NCBI RefSeq assembly: GCF_001653475.1
Contig: NZ_CP011487.1
Span: forward strand, 1,426,001 to 1,490,000
Length of the DNA: 64,000 nt
Reading direction: 5' to 3'
Origin: Helicobacter pylori
GTDB taxonomy: Bacteria; Campylobacterota; Campylobacteria; Campylobacterales; Helicobacteraceae
The notes beneath the pieces were generated by a model that made no database searches, was not told the origin of the DNA, and worked only from the letters and a program-made list of their open reading frames with translations. Shown piece after piece: positions 26,855 through 34,642 of the stretch; positions within the stretch are counted from its first letter, which is position 1, and every line of letters begins with the position of its first letter. The position numbers and the translations under genes were made by a program.

Positions 26855-27981
26855 ATTTTTTTAAAATCCTTTTAATGGAATTAAGGGCTATTGTTTCTCA
26901 TAAGGGCGTTTTGCTAATCCTTATAGGCGCTCCTTTAATCTATGGCTTATTATACCCTTTGCCTTATTTAAGAGACATCGTAACGCAGCAAAAAATCGCC
27001 CTTGTAGATGAAGACAATTCCTTTCTTTCCAGGCAATTAGCTTTCATGGCGCAAAGCTCCAACGAGTTAGAAATCGCTTTTTTTAGCCCCTCTATGCTAG
27101 AAGCCAAAAAGCTTTTAAAAGAAGAAAAAATTTATGGGATCTTGCACATCCCTTCGCATTTTGAAGCCAATATCCATAAGCAAGTGCCGGTAACGATAGA
27201 TTTTTATGCAAATTCCAATTACTTTTTGATTTATGGCGCCTTAGCGAATGCTATAGTGGAGAGCACCAACGCTTTAAATGATAAAATAAGGTTCAAACGC
27301 AACGCCCAAATAGAAGAAGCTGAATTGGGGACAGACGGGATTAAAATCAGGCCTATCGCTCTGTATAACCCTAGTGAGGGGTATTTGAATTACGCGCTCT
27401 CTAGCGTGTTTATTTTTATTTTGCACCAGGTGATGCTCATTGCAAGCAGCATGTTTGTCAGCTCCAGGCGCTTGGAATTAGCCCTTTTAGACAAGAAACA
27501 AATCGCTTTAAGGCAATTTGCAAGGCTTTTGATCTTTATGGGAGCGTTTAGCGTTTTTATTTTATGGTATTTTGGGGCGCTGTTTTCTTTTTATGGGATC
27601 GAACGGCATGCGAGCGCTTTAATGGTGTTATTAAATAGCGCCATCTTCATGCTCGCAACCTTGAGTTTGGGGTTGTTTTTAGGCGCATGGATCAAAAATG
27701 AAGCCCACACCACTCAAATCGTTTTAATTTCTTCTTTGCCCTTGATTTTTATGATGGGTTTTGTGTGGCCTTTTGAATCCTTGCCCTCTTATTTACAGAT
27801 TTTCGTTCAAATCGTGCCTGCTTATCATGGGATTAGTTTGCTAGGGCGATTGAATCAAATGCATGCGGAATTTATGGATGTGTCCATCCATTTTTATGCG
27901 CTGATTGTGATTTTTATCGTGAGTTTTATAGGGAGTGTCTTCAAACTCAGTTCTTTAAAGAAAGCTTGTGAAAACGCTTAA
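26851..27981 (+). CDS. ABC-2 type transport permease (second of pair)
   Basis: A 376-residue paralogue of the preceding protein with the same plan: N-terminal helix, periplasmic domain beginning KIALVDEDNSFLSRQ, and C-terminal helices with VWPFESLPSYLQIFVQIVPAYHG. The two would pair as a heterodimeric channel, working with the adaptor and TolC protein upstream. Its last 14 bases overlap the next gene. Corresponds to HP1486. The substrate is not evident. Confidence 0.85.
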   Translation: MNFFKILLMELRAIVSHKGVLLILIGAPLIYGLLYPLPYLRDIVTQQKIALVDEDNSFLSRQLAFMAQSSNELEIAFFSPSMLEAKKLLKEEKIYGILHIPSHFEANIHKQVPVTIDFYANSNYFLIYGALANAIVESTNALNDKIRFKRNAQIEEAELGTDGIKIRPIALYNPSEGYLNYALSSVFIFILHQVMLIASSMFVSSRRLELALLDKKQIALRQFARLLIFMGAFSVFILWYFGALFSFYGIERHASALMVLLNSAIFMLATLSLGLFLGAWIKNEAHTTQIVLISSLPLIFMMGFVWPFESLPSYLQIFVQIVPAYHGISLLGRLNQMHAEFMDVSIHFYALIVIFIVSFIGSVFKLSSLKKACENA

Positions 27982-28540
27982 AAATCTCATCGCTTCCAAG
28001 CACCAGACTAAAGCGTCTCGCTTTTTAGGGTATCTTATGCCTTTTGATGATTTTGAAAAAACCTTTTTACAATTGAAAAAAGAGCATTTTAAAGCCGCGC
28101 ATTTTGTAACAGCGTTTCGCTATTGTTTGGAGGGCAAAATCACAGAGGGTTTTAGCGATGATGGCGAGCCTAAAGGGAGTTCAGGGATGCCTATGCTTAG
28201 CATTTTGAGACGAGAGGATTTAATCAATACAGGATTAGTGAGCGTGCGTTATTTTGGAGGCACGCTTTTAGGGGTGGGGGGCTTGATGAAAGCTTATGCC
28301 ACTAGCGCGTTACTGTGCGTAGAAAACGCTAAAAGAGAAAACGCTTTTAAGGATTTTGTAGAGTTGGAAACTTTAAGCGCTCATTATTCTTACAAAGAAT
28401 TAGACGCTCTTCAGCGTGAAATTAAGAAATTTAGCTTACAATTAAGCAAAAAGAATTTTTCAAACCAAAGCGTGGAAGTGGAAATCAGCGGTGCGAGAGA
28501 AAATTTGCGAGCGTTTTTACAACAAAATAAGATAAATTAG
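27968..28540 (+). CDS. IMPACT/YigZ family protein
   Basis: A 190-residue protein with the UPF0029/IMPACT N-terminal domain; the motifs FVTAFRYC, FSDDGEPKGSSGMPML (about 60-75) and VRYFGGTLLGVGGLMKAYATSA are diagnostic. A shorter C-terminal domain follows. The family is linked to translation control in eukaryotes; the bacterial function is unclear. It starts at GTG 27968 within the preceding permease gene, so the start overlap indicates coupling rather than a shared role. Corresponds to HP1485. Confidence 0.85.
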   Translation: MKTLKNLIASKHQTKASRFLGYLMPFDDFEKTFLQLKKEHFKAAHFVTAFRYCLEGKITEGFSDDGEPKGSSGMPMLSILRREDLINTGLVSVRYFGGTLLGVGGLMKAYATSALLCVENAKRENAFKDFVELETLSAHYSYKELDALQREIKKFSLQLSKKNFSNQSVEVEISGARENLRAFLQQNKIN

Positions 28541-28549
28541 GGAGAGAGT

Positions 28550-28996
28550 ATGGAATTTTTGAGCGGGTATTTTTTATGGGTTAAGGCTTTCCATGTGATA
28601 GCGGTCATTTCGTGGATGGCGGCGTTATTTTATTTACCGCGCCTTTTTGTCTATCATGCAGAAAACGCGCATAAAAAGGAGTTTGTAGGAGTGGTTCAAA
28701 TCCAAGAAAAAAAGCTTTATTCCTTTATCGCTTCACCGGCTATGGGTTTTACGCTTATTACAGGGATTTTAATGCTGTTGATAGAGCCTACGCTCTTTGA
28801 AAGTGGGGGCTGGTTGCATGCTAAATTGGCTTTAGTGGTTTTACTTTTAGCTTATCATTTTTATTGCAAAAAATGCATGCGCGAGCTGGAAAAAGACCCT
28901 ACAAGAAGAAACGCAAGGTTTTATCGTGTGTTTAATGAGGCGCCAACGATCTTAATGATTCTCATTGTGATTTTAGTGGTTGTCAAGCCTTTTTAA
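28550..28996 (+). CDS. hemJ: Protoporphyrinogen IX oxidase HemJ
   Basis: A 148-residue protein with four transmembrane helices. H15 in VKAFHVIAVISWMAALFYLPR and the YHAENA segment after the first helix are typical of HemJ (UPF0093), which oxidises protoporphyrinogen IX in bacteria lacking HemG and HemY. C-terminal NEAPTILMILIVILVVVKPF matches the end of the family. It follows the IMPACT gene by nine bases. Corresponds to HP1484. Confidence 0.9.
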   Translation: MEFLSGYFLWVKAFHVIAVISWMAALFYLPRLFVYHAENAHKKEFVGVVQIQEKKLYSFIASPAMGFTLITGILMLLIEPTLFESGGWLHAKLALVVLLLAYHFYCKKCMRELEKDPTRRNARFYRVFNEAPTILMILIVILVVVKPF

Positions 28997-29005
28997 AGAC
29001 AAGCC

Positions 29006-29746
29006 ATGAAGAAAGAAAAGCGTCTCGATCAAGAAAAAATCATCAACATGTTTGATGATATAGCCAGATCTTACGATCAAGCCAACCGCTTGATGAGTTT
29101 TGGTTTAGACGTTAAATGGCGAGAAAGGGCTTGCGAGCATGCGTTTTTGTTTTTGGAGAATAAGAAAGCGTTAAGGCTTGTGGATGTGGCATGCGGGACG
29201 GGGGATATGCTTGTTGCTTGGCAAAAAAGCGCTTTAAATTGCGCTATAGAGTTTAAGGAATGTTTGGGGATTGACCCCTCTAATAACATGCTTGAATTAG
29301 CCGTTAAAAAATTTGAGAAGCTTGAAAACAAAGTTTCTTTCATTCAGGCTCAAGCCAAAGATTTAAAAGGCGTTGGAGATAACAGCGTGGATATTCTCTC
29401 TATTGCGTATGGCTTGCGTAATATCGTGGAAAGACAAGAGGCCTTAAAAGAGTTTTTTAGGGTGTTAAAACCTAGGGGCGTTTTAGTGATTTTAGAATTT
29501 TTAAAAAAGGACAACCCCACATGGCTGGATAAAATCTCAGGGTTTTACACGAATAAGGTTCTGCCTTTAGTGGGAGGGGCTATCAGCAAGAATTATGGCG
29601 CTTATTCTTATTTACCGCAATCCATTGAGGGGTTTTTGAGTTTAGAGGGTTTGAAACATGAATTAGAAAACGCAGGGTTTGAGATCTTAAGAACTGAAGA
29701 TTCTATCGCTCAAATTTCAACGACCATGCTTGTTAAAAAAAGCTAA
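29006..29746 (+). CDS. ubiE: Demethylmenaquinone methyltransferase UbiE/MenG
   Basis: A 246-residue SAM-dependent methyltransferase for the last step of menaquinone synthesis. It has the motif I sequence VDVACGTGDMLVAW near residue 54 and the family strings SFGLDVKWRERA (31-42), AYGLRNIVERQEALKEFFRVLKP and KIS-GFYTNKVLPLVGG near 172-186. H. pylori makes menaquinone by the futalosine route, and methylation of demethylmenaquinone remains necessary. It is nine bases after hemJ and nine before xseB. Confidence 0.93.
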   Translation: MKKEKRLDQEKIINMFDDIARSYDQANRLMSFGLDVKWRERACEHAFLFLENKKALRLVDVACGTGDMLVAWQKSALNCAIEFKECLGIDPSNNMLELAVKKFEKLENKVSFIQAQAKDLKGVGDNSVDILSIAYGLRNIVERQEALKEFFRVLKPRGVLVILEFLKKDNPTWLDKISGFYTNKVLPLVGGAISKNYGAYSYLPQSIEGFLSLEGLKHELENAGFEILRTEDSIAQISTTMLVKKS

Positions 29747-29755
29747 AGGAATGCC

Positions 29756-30043
29756 ATGCAAGATGAATTATTTGAAACCGAAAAAGCCCCCCAAAAAAAC
29801 ACTAAAAACACTAAAAACACTAAAAACACTAAAAACACTAAAAACGCCCCTAAAAAAAGCTTTGAAGAGCATATCCATTCCCTAGAGCAAGCCATAGATC
29901 GCTTGAATGATCCTAATTTGTCCTTAAAAGACGGGATGGATTTGTATAGAACGGCCATGCAAGAGTTGTTTTTGGCTCAAAAGCTTTTAGAAAACGCTTA
30001 TTCAGAGTATGAAAAACTCCAAACGCCAGACAAAAAGGCTTAA
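29756..30043 (+). CDS. xseB: Exodeoxyribonuclease VII small subunit
   Basis: A 95-residue protein. From about residue 35 it is typical XseB: SFEEHIHSLEQAIDRLNDPNLSLKDGMDLYRTAM-like helices that wrap the XseA large subunit, which degrades single-stranded DNA. Residues 15-30 are a low-complexity stretch of Asn-Thr-Lys repeats encoded by five perfect copies of a 9-base unit (29801-29845), not part of the family. The repeat keeps the frame whatever its copy number. Nine bases separate it from ubiE. Confidence 0.88.
   Translation: MQDELFETEKAPQKNTKNTKNTKNTKNTKNAPKKSFEEHIHSLEQAIDRLNDPNLSLKDGMDLYRTAMQELFLAQKLLENAYSEYEKLQTPDKKA
29801..29845 (+). repeat. 9-bp in-frame tandem repeat (ACTAAAAAC x5) within xseB
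   Basis: Five perfect, contiguous copies of ACTAAAAAC encode Thr-Lys-Asn repeats in the N-terminal tail of XseB. The unit length is a multiple of three, so changes in copy number lengthen or shorten the tail without frameshift. Confidence 0.9.
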
Positions 30044-30046
30044 AGG

Positions 30047-30844
30047 ATGCGAGTGTTTGCTTTGCAATTGGAATCTTTTAAAGAAACTCTCATGCAATCT
30101 TTGTTCAACTCTATACCCGAGCGGAGCGTAATCGTGTTGCCTGAATACGTGATCAACCCCTTTTTCCACCATAACATGGGGTTGGATTTGAATGAAATCA
30201 GCACACAGTCTGTGCGAGCGATTGAGCTTTTGCTTCAAAAATGCGAAGAATCAGACTTGATCGTCTCAGCCCCGGTGCTTTTAGAAGAAAATTCTAAAAT
30301 CTATAAAAAAATCGCCCTTATTTCTAAAGAAAGCGTGAAATATTACACGCAACAACGCTTAATCCCCTATCCTCACTGGGATGAAGAGAGCTTTTTTGAT
30401 AATGAGAAAAGCGCTTTTAAAGAATTGCTTGTCTTTGAGAGAGACGGCTTAAGAATCGCCCCTTTGTTTGGCTTTGAAGCGCATTTTGATGAAATATGGG
30501 TTCAGGCTAAAAATCAGGGCGTGGATGTGGTGCTTTTAAGCAGTGTGGCTACATTTGAGTCCAATGAAAGGTGGCGGCTTTTGTGCCAGATGCGTGCTTT
30601 TTGCGCTTCTTGCGTGGTGGTTAGGGCTAATAGAATCGGAGCGTATCGCCAAATCATTGTAGAAGAAAATCAAAAAAACGAATTTTTATGGAAATTTTAT
30701 GGGGATAGTTTTGTGGCTTTACCTAATGGCGCTATTGGAGATTCTTTAGAGGGTAAAATGGGGGCTTTGAGCGCTCAAATGGATAAAAACGATATAGATG
30801 AATGGGCTAAATTGTGGCATTTTAGAACGATTAAAGAGGGTTGA
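30047..30844 (+). CDS. Nitrilase-superfamily fold protein, probably catalytically inactive
   Basis: A 265-residue protein with the carbon-nitrogen hydrolase fold. The catalytic Glu is kept (E33 in IVLPEYVINP). The usual Lys in Y-x-K-x-x-L is Gln (Q102 in YTQQRLIPY). The position of the nucleophile Cys, normally in IxxCYDxRFPE, reads IAPLFGFEAHFDE, so Cys is replaced by Gly (G142). Two of three catalytic residues are therefore missing and it is unlikely to be an active amidase. Downstream segments RWRLLCQMRAFCASCVVVRANRIG still follow the family. It may be a binding or scaffold protein. Four bases after xseB and immediately before serS. Corresponds to HP1481. Confidence 0.8.
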   Translation: MRVFALQLESFKETLMQSLFNSIPERSVIVLPEYVINPFFHHNMGLDLNEISTQSVRAIELLLQKCEESDLIVSAPVLLEENSKIYKKIALISKESVKYYTQQRLIPYPHWDEESFFDNEKSAFKELLVFERDGLRIAPLFGFEAHFDEIWVQAKNQGVDVVLLSSVATFESNERWRLLCQMRAFCASCVVVRANRIGAYRQIIVEENQKNEFLWKFYGDSFVALPNGAIGDSLEGKMGALSAQMDKNDIDEWAKLWHFRTIKEG

Positions 30845-32092
30845 ATGATTGATAAAAAACTTTTATTGCAAGATTTTGACAGGGTGGCTCTTTCCTTAAA
30901 AAAGCGTAACAATGCGATGGGTGATGGATTGGAGCGTTTGCGCGAAGTCATCACGCATTATAAAAAACAACTCATTGAATTAGAAGGCTTGCAAGCCTTT
31001 CAAAACAAGGTTTCTAAAGAATTTGGTATCAAAATGGCTCAAAAAGTGGATACAAGCGATCTCAAAAAAGAGCTAGAAAACAATAAAATCAAACTGAATG
31101 AGCTTTCCAAAAGCGTGAGCGAATTGGAGCAACAAATAGATTTAACGCTTTCAATAATCCCTAATTTAGTGGATGAAAAAACCCCTTTAGGCGCAAGCGA
31201 AGAAGACAATATGGAAATTAAAAAAATCTTAACCCCCAGAAATTTTACTTTCAAACCCAAAGAGCATTTTGAACTCGCTCAAAAAAATGGCTGGATTGAT
31301 TTTGAAAGCGGCGTGAAGCTCGCCAAAAGCCGTTTTTCTGTCATCAGGGGTTTTGGGGCTAAAGTTTATCGCGCACTCATTCATTTAATGTTGGATTTTA
31401 ATGAAAAAAATGGCTTTGAAATCATCTACACGCCGGCGTTAGTGAATGAAAAAATGCTTTTTGGGACCGGGCAATTGCCCAAATTCAAAGAAGATGTTTT
31501 CAAAATAGAAAATGAAAATTTGTATCTGATCCCCACCGCTGAAGTAACGCTCACCAATCTATACAACGACACGATTGTTAGCGTTGAAAATCTCCCCATT
31601 AAAATGACCGCACACACGCCTTGTTTCAGGAGCGAAGCAGGGAGTGCGGGCAAGGACACAAGGGGGATGATAAGACAGCACCAGTTTGATAAAGTAGAGC
31701 TAGTGGCTATCACGCACCCTAAAGAAAGCGATGCGATGCAAGAGCATATGTTAGAGAGCGCGAGCACGATTTTAAAGGCTTTGGAATTACCGCACCGGTT
31801 TGTGCAATTGTGCAGCGGGGATTTAGGCTTTAGTGCGAGCAACACGATAGATATTGAAGTGTGGCTGCCCGGGCAAAATTGCTACAGAGAAATCAGCTCG
31901 GTGTCTAACACGAGAGATTTTCAAGCCAGGCGCTCAAAAATCCGCTTCAAAGAAAATCAAAAAAACCAATTAGCGCACACCTTAAACGGCTCTTCTTTGG
32001 CGGTAGGCAGGACGATGGTCGCTTTAATGGAAAACCACCAGCAAGTGGATGGGAGCATCCACATTCCTAAGGCGTTAGAAAAATACCTTTAA
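30845..32092 (+). CDS. serS: Seryl-tRNA synthetase
   Basis: A 415-residue class II aminoacyl-tRNA synthetase. The N-terminal coiled-coil arm (about 30-105) that binds the long variable arm of tRNA-Ser is followed by motif 2 ([20 protein letters not shown]-like at about 258-277) and motif 3 ([17 protein letters not shown] near 380). [11 protein letters not shown] and the TGQLPKF loop are typical of SerRS. A Shine-Dalgarno-like AAAGAGGG lies before the ATG, and the start directly follows the previous stop. Confidence 0.96.
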   Translation: MIDKKLLLQDFDRVALSLKKRNNAMGDGLERLREVITHYKKQLIELEGLQAFQNKVSKEFGIKMAQKVDTSDLKKELENNKIKLNELSKSVSELEQQIDLTLSIIPNLVDEKTPLGASEEDNMEIKKILTPRNFTFKPKEHFELAQKNGWIDFESGVKLAKSRFSVIRGFGAKVYRALIHLMLDFNEKNGFEIIYTPALVNEKMLFGTGQLPKFKEDVFKIENENLYLIPTAEVTLTNLYNDTIVSVENLPIKMTAHTPCFRSEAGSAGKDTRGMIRQHQFDKVELVAITHPKESDAMQEHMLESASTILKALELPHRFVQLCSGDLGFSASNTIDIEVWLPGQNCYREISSVSNTRDFQARRSKIRFKENQKNQLAHTLNGSSLAVGRTMVALMENHQQVDGSIHIPKALEKYL

Positions 32093-32101
32093 GGCTAGCT
32101 T

Positions 32102-34642
32102 GTGCTGAATGAAGAGCAAAATTCTAAAGGATTAGAAGAAAAAGGGGGCGAAAACAGAAACGAAAAAGAAGCCCCTTTAAAGGGCATTCATTCTAAAATC
32201 CCCTCTTTTAAGCAGGCTTTAGAGCAGACACTCAATAAAATCAAAAGCTCTAAAGAGTTTTTTAAACAATTCTTACACGATAAAAAAAGGCTTTATATCG
32301 CGCTTGGGATATTCTTTTCACTCATTGCGCTCATTGTGGCTTTGAGTTTATTGCTAGGGCATAAAAAAGAAAGCCAACCCACTTCTTTGCAAACTAATAG
32401 CGCCACCACTAATAACGAAACGCCTAACGATACCAACAACGCTAACAACTCAGAAGCCGAGGGGCAAATAGAGAATTTAGACTTACCCGATTTAATCGGC
32501 AAAGACTCCCTCAAACGAAACGATGAGAATCAAGTGGATGCGATGATGAAAAAAGCGAGCCTTTTATACGAGCAAGGGCAAAAAGATGAAGCTTTGCATT
32601 TGTTTGATAAGGCCGCTTCTTTTTCGCAAGGGATTGCGAGCCATAATTTAGGGGTGATTAAGTTTAAAGAAAAGGACTTTAACGGGGCGTTGGATTTGTT
32701 TGATTCTAGCATCGCTTCTAAAGAAAATGCGAGCGTGAGCGCAATTGATGCGTTAGTGAGCGCTTATCATTTGCAAGATGCGGATTTGTATTATCATTAT
32801 CTAAAAATCGCAAGAGACACTTTGTATAAAGATTATAAAAAGTCTTTTTATTCCTACGCTTACGCACTCAAATCCTATTACGCTGGAGAGTATTTTGAAG
32901 CCCTTTCCCCCTTAATGCACCCTAATTCCAACGCTTTTTTAAAACCTAACGCACGCCTAGCGTCTCAATTGTTTTTGATGTTTAAAGATGAAACGAACGC
33001 TTATAAACAATTACAAAAAAGCGCAAACGCCCAAGATGAGCTTGCTTTAGGGCTTTTGCAGGCGCGTTTGGGCCATTACAAACAGGCTTTGGAACATTTG
33101 CAGCATTATTTGCACAACTACCCTAAAGATTTAAACGCTTTAATGGCTTTGGAATTAGTGAGTTTGAAAAAAGGCGACACCCTTAAAGCGAGCGAAGCCT
33201 TAAAACTAGCCAGCCACACGAAAGAAGACACGCTATTAGCCAACTCTTTTTACCCCATCAAGCCCACTATAAACCCTGTTTTTTTAGACAAAGAAAGAGC
33301 CAAAGAGCGTTTTTGGAACACGCAATATTTTGAAGGCAAAAGGGATTTTATCTACCGCTTGCTCTTTTATTACGCCCCTTTTAAGGTTTTAGACTCTAAG
33401 GAAACCTTAGGCGTGATTGAAGAGGGGTTGTTTCTTTTAGACTCTGATGCCAAAAAGGATTTAGAGGGGGCAAGCCTTGCTTTTAAAAGGGGGCGTTTGA
33501 TGGCGATAGCGGATAAAAACGCGCTCAAAGGGTTGAAAGCGTTAGAAAACAAGCGCTTAAAAAAAGCCCTTTCTTTTTTTGATTTGTCTTTAAAAAACAG
33601 CCCCAATAACGCGCTCCTCCATTATAATACGGGCTTGATTTATGCGCAATTAGAAAATTACCACAAAGCTTATTTCCATTTTTTAAGGGCTTTCCATTTG
33701 AATTCTGCGGATTATTTGAGCGCGATTTTTGCGGTTTTAGCCTCGCATTTCACCCACGAAGACACCACGGAGTTTTTAAGAGAAATCACAGAGAATTTTT
33801 ACAGTCAGGATTTTTCTAGCCCCACGCAAAAAGCTTTACTATCTTCGCTCATCGCTTATTTGAATTACCGCACCAATTGGGATATGGACTGGCTTAAAAA
33901 CGCCCCTAAAAAGCTCCCTTTTTATTACGCGCTAGAAGCGGTGTTTGCTAAAGAGAGCAAGGATAAAAAATTGATGGTGCAATCTTTTGGGAATTTGAAA
34001 AAAATGCTCCCTAAAGATCTCATCTCTAATATCTTTTATGAAATCGTTTCGTATTATGATGCGAGCATCCGCCACACTTTAAGCATTTACACCCTTTTAG
34101 ATTCGCATAAAATCAGTTGGGATCAAACCATGCAAGGGCCTATTTTGGGGCGTCATTTCTACACTTACATGGGATTTATGGTCAATGATTTAGATCATCA
34201 AGAAAAATTATTAGAACACAAAATCGCCAGTTTAGAAGAGAGCGAAGCTCCTAACGATTGGTTAGAAAATTTAGCGCTAGTGAGTTTGTTTCAAGGGCAG
34301 TATGAAAAAGCGAGCGCGTTGTATCAAAACTTAATTAACGGGCTTAAGGACAATGAGGTGCGCTTAAAAATCCTAGCGGGTTTAACCTATATCGCGCAAA
34401 GCAATTACAATAACGCCGCTTTATGGCTAGAGCTTGGGAAACTAGACGATCCTAATAATGAAAATATCCGTTACGCTTTAGGGTTGTTGTATCAAAGAAA
34501 AGGGGATCTCAAATCAGCGCTAAACCATTTTTTAGCCATTAAAACCTCTGATTTTTCTTCGCCTTATTTTGATTTTGAAATTGACACCAACCTTTTAAAA
34601 GAGCGTTTGAACCAAGAAAAAAAGGGCGAGTTTTTAGAATAA
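32102..34642 (+). CDS. Membrane-anchored TPR protein
   Basis: An 846-residue protein with a charged cytoplasmic N-terminus, one transmembrane helix at about 64-86 (YIALGIFFSLIALIVALSLL), an Asn/Thr-rich linker and then a long extracytoplasmic region of tetratricopeptide-like repeats (for example ALHLFDKAASFSQGIASHNLG, NALLHYNTGLIYAQLENYHKAY, and GQYEKASALYQNLINGL). No catalytic motif is visible. Such proteins commonly act as periplasmic scaffolds. The start is GTG 32102, ten bases after serS; it ends within the start of the helicase gene. Corresponds to HP1479. Function is unknown. Confidence 0.8.
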   Translation: MLNEEQNSKGLEEKGGENRNEKEAPLKGIHSKIPSFKQALEQTLNKIKSSKEFFKQFLHDKKRLYIALGIFFSLIALIVALSLLLGHKKESQPTSLQTNSATTNNETPNDTNNANNSEAEGQIENLDLPDLIGKDSLKRNDENQVDAMMKKASLLYEQGQKDEALHLFDKAASFSQGIASHNLGVIKFKEKDFNGALDLFDSSIASKENASVSAIDALVSAYHLQDADLYYHYLKIARDTLYKDYKKSFYSYAYALKSYYAGEYFEALSPLMHPNSNAFLKPNARLASQLFLMFKDETNAYKQLQKSANAQDELALGLLQARLGHYKQALEHLQHYLHNYPKDLNALMALELVSLKKGDTLKASEALKLASHTKEDTLLANSFYPIKPTINPVFLDKERAKERFWNTQYFEGKRDFIYRLLFYYAPFKVLDSKETLGVIEEGLFLLDSDAKKDLEGASLAFKRGRLMAIADKNALKGLKALENKRLKKALSFFDLSLKNSPNNALLHYNTGLIYAQLENYHKAYFHFLRAFHLNSADYLSAIFAVLASHFTHEDTTEFLREITENFYSQDFSSPTQKALLSSLIAYLNYRTNWDMDWLKNAPKKLPFYYALEAVFAKESKDKKLMVQSFGNLKKMLPKDLISNIFYEIVSYYDASIRHTLSIYTLLDSHKISWDQTMQGPILGRHFYTYMGFMVNDLDHQEKLLEHKIASLEESEAPNDWLENLALVSLFQGQYEKASALYQNLINGLKDNEVRLKILAGLTYIAQSNYNNAALWLELGKLDDPNNENIRYALGLLYQRKGDLKSALNHFLAIKTSDFSSPYFDFEIDTNLLKERLNQEKKGEFLE

